This document shows, in pieces, positions 1 to 6,108 of a stretch of DNA of 6,332 bases. The stretch lies in contig JAHHUJ010000125.1 of assembly GCA_020024075.1 (NCBI GenBank), positions 1 through 6,332 of the forward strand, in the 5' to 3' direction. The notes beneath the pieces are model-generated. The model was not told the origin of the DNA. It saw only the letters and a program-made list of their open reading frames with translations, and ran no database searches. The position numbers and the translations under genes were made by a program. The first letter of the stretch is position 1, and the number at the start of each line of letters is the position of its first letter. This DNA comes from Psychrobacter sp. (GTDB taxonomy: Bacteria > Pseudomonadota > Gammaproteobacteria > Pseudomonadales > Moraxellaceae).

Positions 1-31
1 AGAGCAGTCTTACTAAATAAATAGCCTAAGC

Positions 32-70
32 AAAAAAAAGCAGCCATTATCAATAATAGCTGCTTTTTTT
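32..70. terminator. Bidirectional rho-independent terminator
   Basis: GCAGC (40-44) pairs with GCTGC (59-63). After one C-A mismatch, ATTA (46-49) pairs with TAAT (54-57), leaving a TCAA loop. A run of eight A lies before the left arm and seven T follow the right arm, so the structure reads as stem plus U-tract on both strands. It sits 26 bp past the stop codon of the minus-strand monooxygenase and should end that transcript. It could also serve a plus-strand gene beyond the left edge, which cannot be seen. Confidence 0.85.
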
Positions 71-95
71 AATTTATTTTACTTAACTTAAGAGA

Positions 96-1469
96 CTAGG
101 CTCTTCGAGATGGCTTCTCTAAAGTGATATTTAGGAAATGCTCTAAAGAATCATCCATAATTTGCAGCCAAGGCTTAGGCAGTGCAGGGGCTAAGGTGCC
201 GGTTAGAGTAGAGCGATAAGATTTCTCTCGGAAGGTCATAATGCCTTCTTTTTTGTCTTTTTTCCACTGTTTGAAAATCTCACCTTGTTTTTCAACTTCA
301 AACTCTGGGTAATCTGTGGCGTTATATAAATCACGGATATAGCTGGCTTGGAAATCAATTTCGCTGTAAGCATCAGTTAGATTAGCATGACGCTCTAGCC
401 ACTGCTGCTCATCTTTTTGACGCTCCTCTAAGCTAGGTAATTCAATCTTACCTAAAATGACATCACGAGCGTACCAAGCCTGGGCATCAAACATATTAAA
501 GGTGAAATACTGATCTTGCATACCTAAATATATAAGTTGTGGGTTAGGTTGCCAGAAGATACCTTTATATAGGTTCGCAGGATATAAGCAATTATGAGTC
601 TGTAGACGAAGCTCATCGGGTAAGAATGGGAAGTGGAATAAATACCCGGTACACATAATGACCGCATCAAACTTTTGGCTAGTGCCGTCTGAGAAGTAAG
701 CTTTATCGTCTTCAAAATGGGTAACTAAAGGTTTTTCTGAGATAGCTTCAGGCCACTCATAGCCAAGAGGCTGGGTACGATAGCTAATGGTGACTGATTT
801 TGTGCCATATTTATAGCACTGAGTACCGATGTCTTCAGACGAATAGCTACTACCAATCAGTAGAATATCTTGACCTTCAAATTCTAATGCATCACGGAAG
901 TCATGAGCATGTAGTACCCGTCCAGTATAATGCTCTAAGCCATCAAAGTAGGGCATATTTGGGGTTGAGAAATGACCTGTTGCCACGATGACATGATCGA
1001 ATTCATTGGTTTCTTGCTCCCCTGTTTTGTGATTCATGACGGTGACAGTAAACTTTTTGGTCTCATCATCGAAGGTTACCCAACGTACAGGACACTCAAA
1101 GCGGATGTATTTATTAATATCTTGTTTTTCTAGGCGACCCATAATATAGTCGCGTAAAACTTCACGAGGAGGATAAGAGGGGATGGGGGCACCAAAGTGC
1201 TCTTCAAATGAATAATCGGCAAACTCTAAACACTCTTTTGGGCCGTTTGACCATAGGTAGCGATACATACTTCCATGCACAGGTTCACCGTTTTTGTCTA
1301 AGCCGGTTCTCCAGTTATAGTTCCACATGCCACCTATTGCATTTTGTTTTTCGTAACAGACGATTTCTGGTAGGTTTTCAACGCCTGCTTTACGAGCAGC
1401 TTCAAAAGCTCGCAATTGAGCTAGACCACTAGGGCCTGCACCTAGTATTGCAATCTTTTTATGACTCAA
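96..1469 (-). CDS. tmm: Flavin-containing monooxygenase, trimethylamine monooxygenase type
   Basis: A 457-residue cytoplasmic FAD- and NADPH-dependent monooxygenase, closely resembling in remembered sequence the Methylophaga-type bacterial FMO that oxidises trimethylamine to its N-oxide. Such enzymes also oxidise other methylamines, sulfides and indole. Visible motifs are the FAD-binding GAGPSG (10-15), the FMO fingerprint in the form YTGRVLHAHDF (181-191, Y in place of the first F), the NADPH-binding GSSYSSED (206-213) and a MCTGY segment (272-276) like the family TGY motif. Blocks such as SMYRYLWSNGPKECLEFADY (67-86) and MQDQ...FNMFDAQAWYARDV are typical of the bacterial Tmm branch rather than of Baeyer-Villiger enzymes. 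Length matches the family. Translation starts at TTG: an in-frame TAG lies at 1481-1479, no ATG is available before GAGPSG, and AGGAG sits 6 nt upstream. No TMAO demethylase or transporter gene adjoins, so the physiological substrate is inferred. It is monocistronic within the window. Confidence 0.85.
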   Translation of the reverse strand: MSHKKIAILGAGPSGLAQLRAFEAARKAGVENLPEIVCYEKQNAIGGMWNYNWRTGLDKNGEPVHGSMYRYLWSNGPKECLEFADYSFEEHFGAPIPSYPPREVLRDYIMGRLEKQDINKYIRFECPVRWVTFDDETKKFTVTVMNHKTGEQETNEFDHVIVATGHFSTPNMPYFDGLEHYTGRVLHAHDFRDALEFEGQDILLIGSSYSSEDIGTQCYKYGTKSVTISYRTQPLGYEWPEAISEKPLVTHFEDDKAYFSDGTSQKFDAVIMCTGYLFHFPFLPDELRLQTHNCLYPANLYKGIFWQPNPQLIYLGMQDQYFTFNMFDAQAWYARDVILGKIELPSLEERQKDEQQWLERHANLTDAYSEIDFQASYIRDLYNATDYPEFEVEKQGEIFKQWKKDKKEGIMTFREKSYRSTLTGTLAPALPKPWLQIMDDSLEHFLNITLEKPSRRA

Positions 1470-1475
1470 AATTTT

Positions 1476-1480
1476 CTCCT
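1476..1480 (-). promoter_or_regulatory. Shine-Dalgarno that fixes the TTG start of tmm
   Basis: On the minus strand AGGAG lies 6 nt before TTG (1469-1467). The in-frame stop TAG (1481-1479) overlaps it, so no upstream ATG or GTG can be used. Confidence 0.8.
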
Positions 1481-1522
1481 ATATAATTAAAGTTTATTAA
1501 TTGGGCTGTTAACCATAACATT

Positions 1523-1531
1523 TTTATAACA
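1523..1531 (-). promoter_or_regulatory. Possible extended -10 promoter for tmm
   Basis: Minus-strand TGTTATAAA (1531-1523) fits the extended -10 form TGn-TATAAA and would give a leader of roughly 45-50 nt before the TTG start. No good -35 hexamer is visible; the expected -35 position falls inside the first copy of the 34-bp repeat at 1541. Motif matching only, in AT-rich DNA. Confidence 0.35.
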
Positions 1532-1613
1532 CTTTTTTAGGGTAATGACTGCTTAGTTCTGACTTGGATCTAAAGGTAATGACTGCTTAGTTCTGACTTG
1601 GATCTAAAAAAGT
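1531..1613. repeat. 10-bp inverted repeat bracketing the tandem duplication
   Basis: ACTTTTTTAG (1531-1540) and CTAAAAAAGT (1604-1613) are exact reverse complements and enclose the two 34-bp units almost exactly. With only one unit the loop would be 29 nt, so the ancestral arrangement was a compact hairpin. The T and A runs make it a possible terminator or a small MITE-like remnant. No target-site duplication is evident. Confidence 0.6.
1541..1608. repeat. Perfect 34-bp tandem direct repeat
   Basis: Two identical, directly abutting 34-bp units occupy 1541-1574 and 1575-1608. Each begins GGTAATGACTGCTTAG and ends GACTTGGATCTAAA. They lie in the divergent region between the monooxygenase and the acidic-protein gene, just upstream of the best tmm promoter candidate. 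They could be a recent slippage duplication or a duplicated regulator site; the sequence alone does not decide. Confidence 0.95.
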
Positions 1614-1755
1614 TGATTTATTTCTGACGACACTGGCTGACGTAAATAAACCAAAGTTAACGATTGTTGTCTTGTTTACTGCCTAGAAATTGCTTAACCT
1701 GATAACAACATATAAGGTAAAAATACTAAATAATAAAAAAAGATAAGGTTAAATT

Positions 1756-2415
1756 ATGGAATTACTTTCATTCATCCCTATGACTCTAGCATCAGTCCTA
1801 GCATCGTTTTCGACAGACAGTGCCAATATAGAAGAGGCAGTTATTAGCACTCATGTCAGTCCAGAAATTGCAGGGGTATGGGAACTAGATCTTACGGCCA
1901 CGCCTGATTTTGCTGTGCCCAATCCAACCATTAAGAGTCAAGATAATAAAGGCAATGCTAGAAATGAAGATTTAGAAAATCTAATACTAGCCATTCAAGA
2001 GTCAAGTCGCATTGCCTATGAGGCCGAGGCGGCGGCTGATGAAGCAGAGGCCATGAGTAGTTATCAGGAAGATAATCTTGATAATAGGGTTGATGAAATC
2101 AAAAGCTCTACACACAATACTCAGTGCCGTGAGCGTTATAACTTTGGGGCGGATAATGTGGTACTGACCACCAGTGGTGAGGAGTGGACTTATGGTAAGT
2201 ATGTGTATCATCACCAAGAAGAGGGCCTACCCATTATTGCCATTACCACCACTTATGATAATAATGAACCGGACTGTTCGGGTATGCAGATTGATCAAAA
2301 GGGCGAATCCATGATTGCTTACGTTGATTATCAGCCTGAAAAAAATAAAATGCGTTGGTGTATCGATGGGGAAGCAAATAATTGTTTTTTAACTTTTAGA
2401 CAGTTATTGCCTTAA
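1756..2415 (+). CDS. Hypothetical acidic, probably exported protein
   Basis: A 219-residue protein that I do not recognise with confidence. The N-terminus (residues 1-23) is hydrophobic with a possible signal-peptide cleavage after DSA, but it lacks the usual basic residues and carries Glu2, so export is uncertain. IAGVWELD (38-45) resembles the G-x-W opening of small beta-barrel proteins. Residues 70-115 are very acidic and Ala/Glu-rich and look helical. The C-terminal part (about 122-219) looks beta-rich and contains the only four cysteines (124, 174, 202, 210), which could form two disulfides and would suit a periplasmic domain. AAGG (1745-1748) lies 7 nt before the ATG, and an in-frame TAA at 1750-1752 makes this the only upstream start. 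It is divergent from tmm. No terminator is obvious after the stop codon. Confidence 0.75.
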   Translation: MELLSFIPMTLASVLASFSTDSANIEEAVISTHVSPEIAGVWELDLTATPDFAVPNPTIKSQDNKGNARNEDLENLILAIQESSRIAYEAEAAADEAEAMSSYQEDNLDNRVDEIKSSTHNTQCRERYNFGADNVVLTTSGEEWTYGKYVYHHQEEGLPIIAITTTYDNNEPDCSGMQIDQKGESMIAYVDYQPEKNKMRWCIDGEANNCFLTFRQLLP

Positions 2416-2544
2416 TTCAAGCAAACTAGACAAGCCCACAAGCACATGACAATACTGCTATAAGATTTATTATGATTTAAAGATTAGGCTTTACAGCTTG
2501 TACTTTAGACTTTGTGCTTTAAAATGGGGCTCCTCCATCAAAGC

Positions 2545-2550
2545 TATAAT
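2545..2550 (+). promoter_or_regulatory. Possible -10 element upstream of the helicase gene
   Basis: A perfect TATAAT lies about 130 bp before the helicase start codon. No recognisable -35 lies 16-18 bp upstream and there is no extended -10 TG, so this is a weak candidate. It falls in the 264-bp gap 2416-2679, which otherwise holds only the small repeats listed separately. Confidence 0.25.
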
Positions 2551-2611
2551 TGACTATTAAGCCATTACTTACTAGCCCAGGGTGCTATCTAGTGCGGGCA
2601 ATCCCTTCATT

Positions 2612-2642
2612 TATTAAGGGAGGTCAGTAACAAACCTTAATA
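2612..2642. repeat. 8-bp inverted repeat upstream of the helicase gene
   Basis: TATTAAGG (2612-2619) is the exact reverse complement of CCTTAATA (2635-2642), with a 15-nt spacer. It could be an operator half-site pair or a leader hairpin. No T-run follows, so it is not a terminator. Confidence 0.5.
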
Positions 2643-2647
2643 CCTTA

Positions 2648-2675
2648 TAACATAAGACCGTTAACATAAGACCGT
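2648..2675. repeat. Perfect 14-bp tandem repeat just ahead of the helicase start
   Basis: TAACATAAGACCGT occurs twice in a row, at 2648-2661 and 2662-2675. The second copy ends four bases before the ATG at 2680, so the duplication occupies the place where a Shine-Dalgarno sequence would be. Neither copy contains a good one. Each copy carries TAA, and the second copy's TAA (2662-2664) is in frame with the gene. Confidence 0.95.
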
Positions 2676-2679
2676 ACTC

Positions 2680-4689
2680 ATGAAGCAAGCGACCGCACTC
2701 GATATTTTAAAATCTGGTAAAAACGTATTTTTGACAGGCTCGGCAGGTTCTGGCAAAACCTATACGTTAAATGAGTACATCCATTATCTACGTGCCAGAC
2801 GGGTGCCTGTGGCCACAACAGCAAGTACCGGTATTGCTGCCACCCATATGAATGGGATTACCATTCACAGTTGGTCTGGTATTGGTATAAAAGATGAGCT
2901 AAGTGAGCGAGATCTTGCCAACTTATCGCGTAAGAAAATTCTAAAAGACCGCTTGAGAGAGACGGCGGTGCTTATCATTGATGAAATCTCCATGCTGCAT
3001 GCCAAGCAATTGAATGCGGTCAATCAAGTGTTAAAACATATGCGTCAAAGCGAAGCGCCTTTTGGTGGTATTCAATTGGTGGTCGCAGGAGACTTCTTCC
3101 AGTTGCCTCCTGTGGGTAGTCGCGGCGAGACCAACCGTGAAAAGTTTGCCTTTATGTCTGAGGCTTGGTTAGAGGCTGGATTTAAAGTTTGTTATTTGAC
3201 CGAGCAGCATCGTCAAAATACTGACGAGGAAGACGACACTATAAATCTTGATACTATCTTGAACCAGATACGAGGTGAGCAAGGGGTAAGCTTTGAAGCC
3301 ATTGAGGCTCTACAAAATACCTTCTATCAAGATGTGGATATCAATAGAACTCGACTATTTACCCACAACGTTAATGTTAATAAGATTAATGAGCATGAGC
3401 TGGCCTTATTAAATGGAGAAACCGTTACCTATCATGCGATAGCTCATGGGGATAATAAGCTGGTTGAGACCCTTAAAAAGTCGGTGCGTACCAGTGATGA
3501 GCTGACCTTAAAGGTAGGCGCTAAGGTTATGTTTATCAAAAATAATAACGAGCTTGGCGTCTCTAACGGTACTATGGGTGAGTTGGTAGGATTTACCACC
3601 ATAAAACCGTTGGCCTCTAGCAGTGATCGTAGCGCTATTAGTGATGATGCAGAACATGACGACCTAGATAATGAGGCTACGGATACTGATATTGAGGAGA
3701 CTGATGAGACTATAATTGCAGTAGATGGCGAGGAAGAGCCTGAAAGCAAGACCTTGGTTTCAACAGATCGTTATCCTGTGATTAAGCTCAATAATGGTCG
3801 GCAGGTTATCGCTGAAGCAGAGGAGTGGGTGGTAGAGGATGAGAATGGTGAGATTTTAGCCAGTTATACTCAGATACCGCTGACACTTGCTTGGGCGATT
3901 ACCATTCATAAGTCTCAAGGGATGACCTTGGATGCCGCCGAAATTGATTTGTCTAAGACCTTTGAGCTGGGTCAAGGATATGTGGCATTGTCTCGTCTTA
4001 AATCTCTAGAAGGATTAAAGCTATTAGGTATGAATGATCTAAGCTTGCGTTTAGACCCTTTGGCTCGGGGAGCGGACTCAAGATTTAAAGCGCTTTCTTC
4101 TGAGGCTGAGCAAGCCTTTGAGAAGATTAAGGCGGAAGTATTAGAAGAGTCACATGATCGCTTTGTGTTGGTTTCGGGTGGTACTTTGAATAAAGCACAT
4201 ATTGAGGCTTTTGAGAAGAGTGTGAAAAACCGCAAAAAGAAACAAGCTCAAATGCTGGCACAAAAAGACAAACTGCGTAATCAGCTAAGTGATAATTCAG
4301 ACAGCACATTAATGACAACTAAGCTGTTGTTAGAGGAGAGCTTAACCATTGCTGAGATTGCTGAAAGTAGAGGTCTAGCTCAGTCAACCATTATGGGCCA
4401 TGTAGCTCGCTTAAAGCGTCAGCATCCAGATTTGAATTGTGAGCACTTACGCCCTGATGTGTTGACCTTAGATAAAGTAAGTGAGGCAGTAGAAGCAATC
4501 GTAGCAGCGGCAGACCCCAATGACTTTCAGCCAGATTCCATCACGGACAATAGTGGTGCAGCGGCTAATAGCAAACAAGCCATTAATCAGTTTAGTAAAG
4601 ACAGAATCAAGCTGCGTCCTATTTATGAATATTTAAAAGAGCAAATAGACTATAATACTATTCGCTTGGCCTTAATATTTATTGATTAG
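2680..4689 (+). CDS. PIF1/Dda-like superfamily 1B helicase with C-terminal helix-turn-helix
   Basis: A 669-residue ATP-dependent DNA helicase of the PIF1/RecD2/Dda group, expected to act on DNA during replication or repair. Motifs appear in order: Walker A GSAGSGKT (20-27), motif Ia TTASTGIAATHM (46-57), Walker B VLIIDEISML (97-106), motif III VVAGDFFQLPPV (134-145), TEQHRQ (174-179), motif V AITIHKSQGMTLD (406-418) and motif VI GYVALSRLKSLEGL (433-446). All key ATPase residues are present. Between motifs III and V lies a very acidic, low-complexity stretch (about 312-360), longer than the core fold seems to need. The C-terminal part (543-587, and LRPIYEYLKEQIDYNTIRLAL at 645-665) resembles the HTH_40 module found at the ends of some RecQ-like helicases. 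The start is fixed by an in-frame TAA at 2662, though no clear Shine-Dalgarno precedes it. The dehydrogenase gene follows after 59 bp on the same strand. Specific substrate is unknown. Confidence 0.9.
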   Translation: MKQATALDILKSGKNVFLTGSAGSGKTYTLNEYIHYLRARRVPVATTASTGIAATHMNGITIHSWSGIGIKDELSERDLANLSRKKILKDRLRETAVLIIDEISMLHAKQLNAVNQVLKHMRQSEAPFGGIQLVVAGDFFQLPPVGSRGETNREKFAFMSEAWLEAGFKVCYLTEQHRQNTDEEDDTINLDTILNQIRGEQGVSFEAIEALQNTFYQDVDINRTRLFTHNVNVNKINEHELALLNGETVTYHAIAHGDNKLVETLKKSVRTSDELTLKVGAKVMFIKNNNELGVSNGTMGELVGFTTIKPLASSSDRSAISDDAEHDDLDNEATDTDIEETDETIIAVDGEEEPESKTLVSTDRYPVIKLNNGRQVIAEAEEWVVEDENGEILASYTQIPLTLAWAITIHKSQGMTLDAAEIDLSKTFELGQGYVALSRLKSLEGLKLLGMNDLSLRLDPLARGADSRFKALSSEAEQAFEKIKAEVLEESHDRFVLVSGGTLNKAHIEAFEKSVKNRKKKQAQMLAQKDKLRNQLSDNSDSTLMTTKLLLEESLTIAEIAESRGLAQSTIMGHVARLKRQHPDLNCEHLRPDVLTLDKVSEAVEAIVAAADPNDFQPDSITDNSGAAANSKQAINQFSKDRIKLRPIYEYLKEQIDYNTIRLALIFID

Positions 4690-4748
4690 TGCTAAGTGTT
4701 TTATGGTCTTTGATTGTTTTGTTTATTCCTTGATTTTAAGTAGCTTCT

Positions 4749-5873
4749 ATGTCATTTTCTGCGGTATCAGCTGTTAATCTTATCACCAACTCAAAAGCAC
4801 CTCTACGGGTTGCCATTAATGGCTTTGGACGTATTGGGCGTAATGTGCTTCGGGCTTTAATTGAGCGCTTTGAAGTATTAGGAACCTTGGTGCATATTGT
4901 GGCCATTAATGATGTTGCAGACGCTGATACCTTGCTGCATTTACTTAAGTTTGACAGCACTCATGGCAGACTTAGTAGGTTAGGGGTGGAAGCGGATTTA
5001 CAGTCGACTGATTTGGGTACGGATAATGATTTGGGCACGGATAAACTGTGCCTTAGTAAAGAAGGTGAGACCTACTGCATAGATTTATTGGCGATATCAG
5101 CACCAGAACAGTTGCCTTGGCAAGCCTTGAAGGTAGATGTGGTGCTGGAGTGCACGGGTCATTTTAGATCTTATGAAGATGCCAGTCGGCATCTTAGTGC
5201 CGGTGCCAAGCAAGTTATCGTGGGTGCTGCGCCATTTGATAAAGTGGATGCCAGTATCGTCATGGGTGTCAATGATGACTTATTGACTCGAAACCTGCCC
5301 ATAATCTCTAGCGTCTCCTGTACCACACAGGCTTTGGTGCCGCTGATTTATGTATTAGATAAAGCATTTGGCACCCAGTCAGTGATGATGACAGAAATCC
5401 ATGCGGTAACCGCTGACCAAAATGTGTTAGACCAGCCGCACCGAGATAAGCGTAGGGCGCGAGCGTCAGGGCACAATATCATCCCCACCACTTCTAGTAG
5501 TATTGCCGCCACAGAGCGCACCTTGCCCAATATGTTGGGTAAAATCGATGGTCATTCGATTAGAGTGCCGACCATTGATGTGGCCGCAATCGATGTGAAC
5601 TTCGTTTTTGAAAAGCAGGTCACACTAGAGCAAGTCAAAGAAGTGTTAAAAGCCGCCTGTAAGCCTGATAGCTCCCTTTATGGCATTATGGGCTATACAG
5701 ACCTGCCACTAGTGTCTAGTGACTTTATTCATCAGCCTGAGTCGCTTATTATAGATGGTCAACAACTGATGCAAGTTGGATCTCAAGTAAAAGTATTTGC
5801 TTGGTATGATAATGAATGGGGTTATGCCAATCGACTGCTAGATATGTGCCTGTATTTGCAGCAGAGCAAATAG
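4749..5873 (+). CDS. GAPDH-family dehydrogenase, erythrose-4-phosphate dehydrogenase (Epd)-like
   Basis: A 374-residue NAD(P)-dependent phosphorylating-type aldehyde dehydrogenase of the GAPDH/Epd family. The Rossmann motif is VAINGFGRIGRN (21-32), the catalytic Cys is 191 and the catalytic His is 218, and the C-terminal signature is WYDNEWGYANRLLD (352-365). Several stretches follow E. coli Epd rather than GapA as I remember them: LLHLLKFDSTHGRL, LPW...VDVVLECTG, DQNVLDQPHRDKRRARA and RVPTIDV where GapA has RVPTPN. Epd makes 4-phosphoerythronate for pyridoxal phosphate synthesis; a gluconeogenic or glycolytic GAPDH role is equally open. Oddities are SCTTQ (190-194) instead of the near-universal SCTTN, an 18-residue N-terminal extension, and a duplicated DLGTDN/DLGTDK near residue 88. 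An in-frame TAA at 4737 and the lack of any other ATG, GTG or TTG before the Rossmann motif fix the start; the Shine-Dalgarno is weak. It could be co-transcribed with the helicase. Confidence 0.85.
   Translation: MSFSAVSAVNLITNSKAPLRVAINGFGRIGRNVLRALIERFEVLGTLVHIVAINDVADADTLLHLLKFDSTHGRLSRLGVEADLQSTDLGTDNDLGTDKLCLSKEGETYCIDLLAISAPEQLPWQALKVDVVLECTGHFRSYEDASRHLSAGAKQVIVGAAPFDKVDASIVMGVNDDLLTRNLPIISSVSCTTQALVPLIYVLDKAFGTQSVMMTEIHAVTADQNVLDQPHRDKRRARASGHNIIPTTSSSIAATERTLPNMLGKIDGHSIRVPTIDVAAIDVNFVFEKQVTLEQVKEVLKAACKPDSSLYGIMGYTDLPLVSSDFIHQPESLIIDGQQLMQVGSQVKVFAWYDNEWGYANRLLDMCLYLQQSK
5009..5044 (+). repeat. 18-bp in-frame tandem duplication inside the dehydrogenase gene
   Basis: TGATTTGGGTACGGATAA (5009-5026) is followed directly by the same 18 bases with one T-to-C change (5027-5044). 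It adds six residues (DLGTDN then DLGTDK) without shifting the frame, probably in a surface loop before the conserved LPW segment of the NAD-binding domain. Confidence 0.9.
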
Positions 5874-5900
5874 GGTTAATCATTAATTAAAGCAAAAAAC

Positions 5901-5949
5901 AGCCTGTATGAAATACACTCGTGCTTTAAACGCAATGGGCATACGGGCT
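5901..5949 (-). terminator. Imperfect hairpin downstream of the dehydrogenase gene, possible minus-strand terminator
   Basis: AGCCTGTATG (5901-5910) pairs with CATACGGGCT (5940-5949) over 10 bp with one G-U pair and a 29-nt loop. On the minus strand the hairpin is followed by GTTTTTTG, which would suit termination; on the plus strand only A-rich DNA follows. An alternative small hairpin, TGTAT (5905-5909) with ATACA (5913-5917), is mutually exclusive with it. It may back up the terminator at 5967-6000 or be part of a small RNA; the role is unproven. Confidence 0.4.
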
Positions 5950-5966
5950 AAAAATTTAGACAATAA

Positions 5967-6000
5967 AAAAGGGCCAACTTATCACTAAGTTGGCCCTTTT
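5967..6000. terminator. Strong bidirectional rho-independent terminator
   Basis: AAAAGGGCCAACTT (5967-5980) and AAGTTGGCCCTTTT (5987-6000) form a perfect 14-bp stem with an ATCACT loop, GC-rich in its middle and with A/T tracts at the base. It lies between the plus-strand dehydrogenase gene (ending 5873) and the minus-strand tRNA (ending 6007), so it can end both convergent transcripts. Confidence 0.95.
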
Positions 6001-6006
6001 ACTATC

Positions 6007-6097
6007 TGGCGGAGTCGGAGAGATTCGAACTCTCGAAGGGCTATGAACCCTTGCCGGTTTTCAAGACCGGTGCATTCAACCGCTCTGCCACGACTCC
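6007..6097 (-). tRNA. tRNA-Ser(UGA)
   Basis: On the minus strand the 91-nt gene begins GGAGTCG and ends CGACTCC-G-CCA, giving a perfect 7-bp acceptor stem with encoded CCA. The anticodon arm is CCGGT-CTTGAAA-ACCGG, so the anticodon is TGA, which reads UCA and other UCN serine codons. A long variable arm follows (AAGGG...CCCTT), the hallmark of class II tRNAs such as tRNA-Ser, and then a T arm with GTTCGAATC. It has its own promoter and a terminator 6 bp beyond the CCA. No sign of an integrated element is seen next to either end. Confidence 0.97.
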
Positions 6098-6108
6098 GTA
6101 GGTGCAGT

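Noticed and set aside
800..1432. Plus-strand open frames of 63 and 74 codons opposite tmm
   Set aside because: They lie wholly antisense to a well-supported enzyme gene, have atypical composition and no ribosome-binding site of note.
1617..1650. Inverted TTTATTT/AAATAAA flanking two TGACG copies
   Set aside because: Arms are only 7 bp of pure A/T with a 20-bp spacer in AT-rich DNA, so chance is a sufficient explanation.
1690..1716. Possible promoter for the acidic-protein gene, TTGCTT and TATAAG
   Set aside because: Spacing is only 15 bp and both hexamers are imperfect; several equally weak alternatives exist nearby.
1694..1752. TTAACCT/AGGTTAA arms that might sequester the ribosome-binding site of the acidic-protein gene
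   Set aside because: A 7-bp match across a 45-nt loop is expected by chance.
3444..3749. Minus-strand 101-codon open frame with a Ser/Val-rich product
   Set aside because: It is the antisense shadow of the acidic Asp/Glu-rich insert of the helicase.
3972..4318. Two overlapping minus-strand open frames inside the helicase gene
   Set aside because: Antisense to conserved helicase sequence; products show no recognisable domain.
4710..4738. Possible promoter in the 59-bp gap before the dehydrogenase gene (TTGATT...)
   Set aside because: No acceptable -10 lies at proper spacing, so the match is too weak to list.
4736..5530. Minus-strand open frames of 74 and 60 codons across the dehydrogenase gene
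   Set aside because: Shadows of a strongly conserved coding frame.
6007..6097. tRNA-Ser as a possible integration site for a genomic island
   Set aside because: No integrase gene, no repeated tRNA 3' end and no att-like direct repeat is present in the window.
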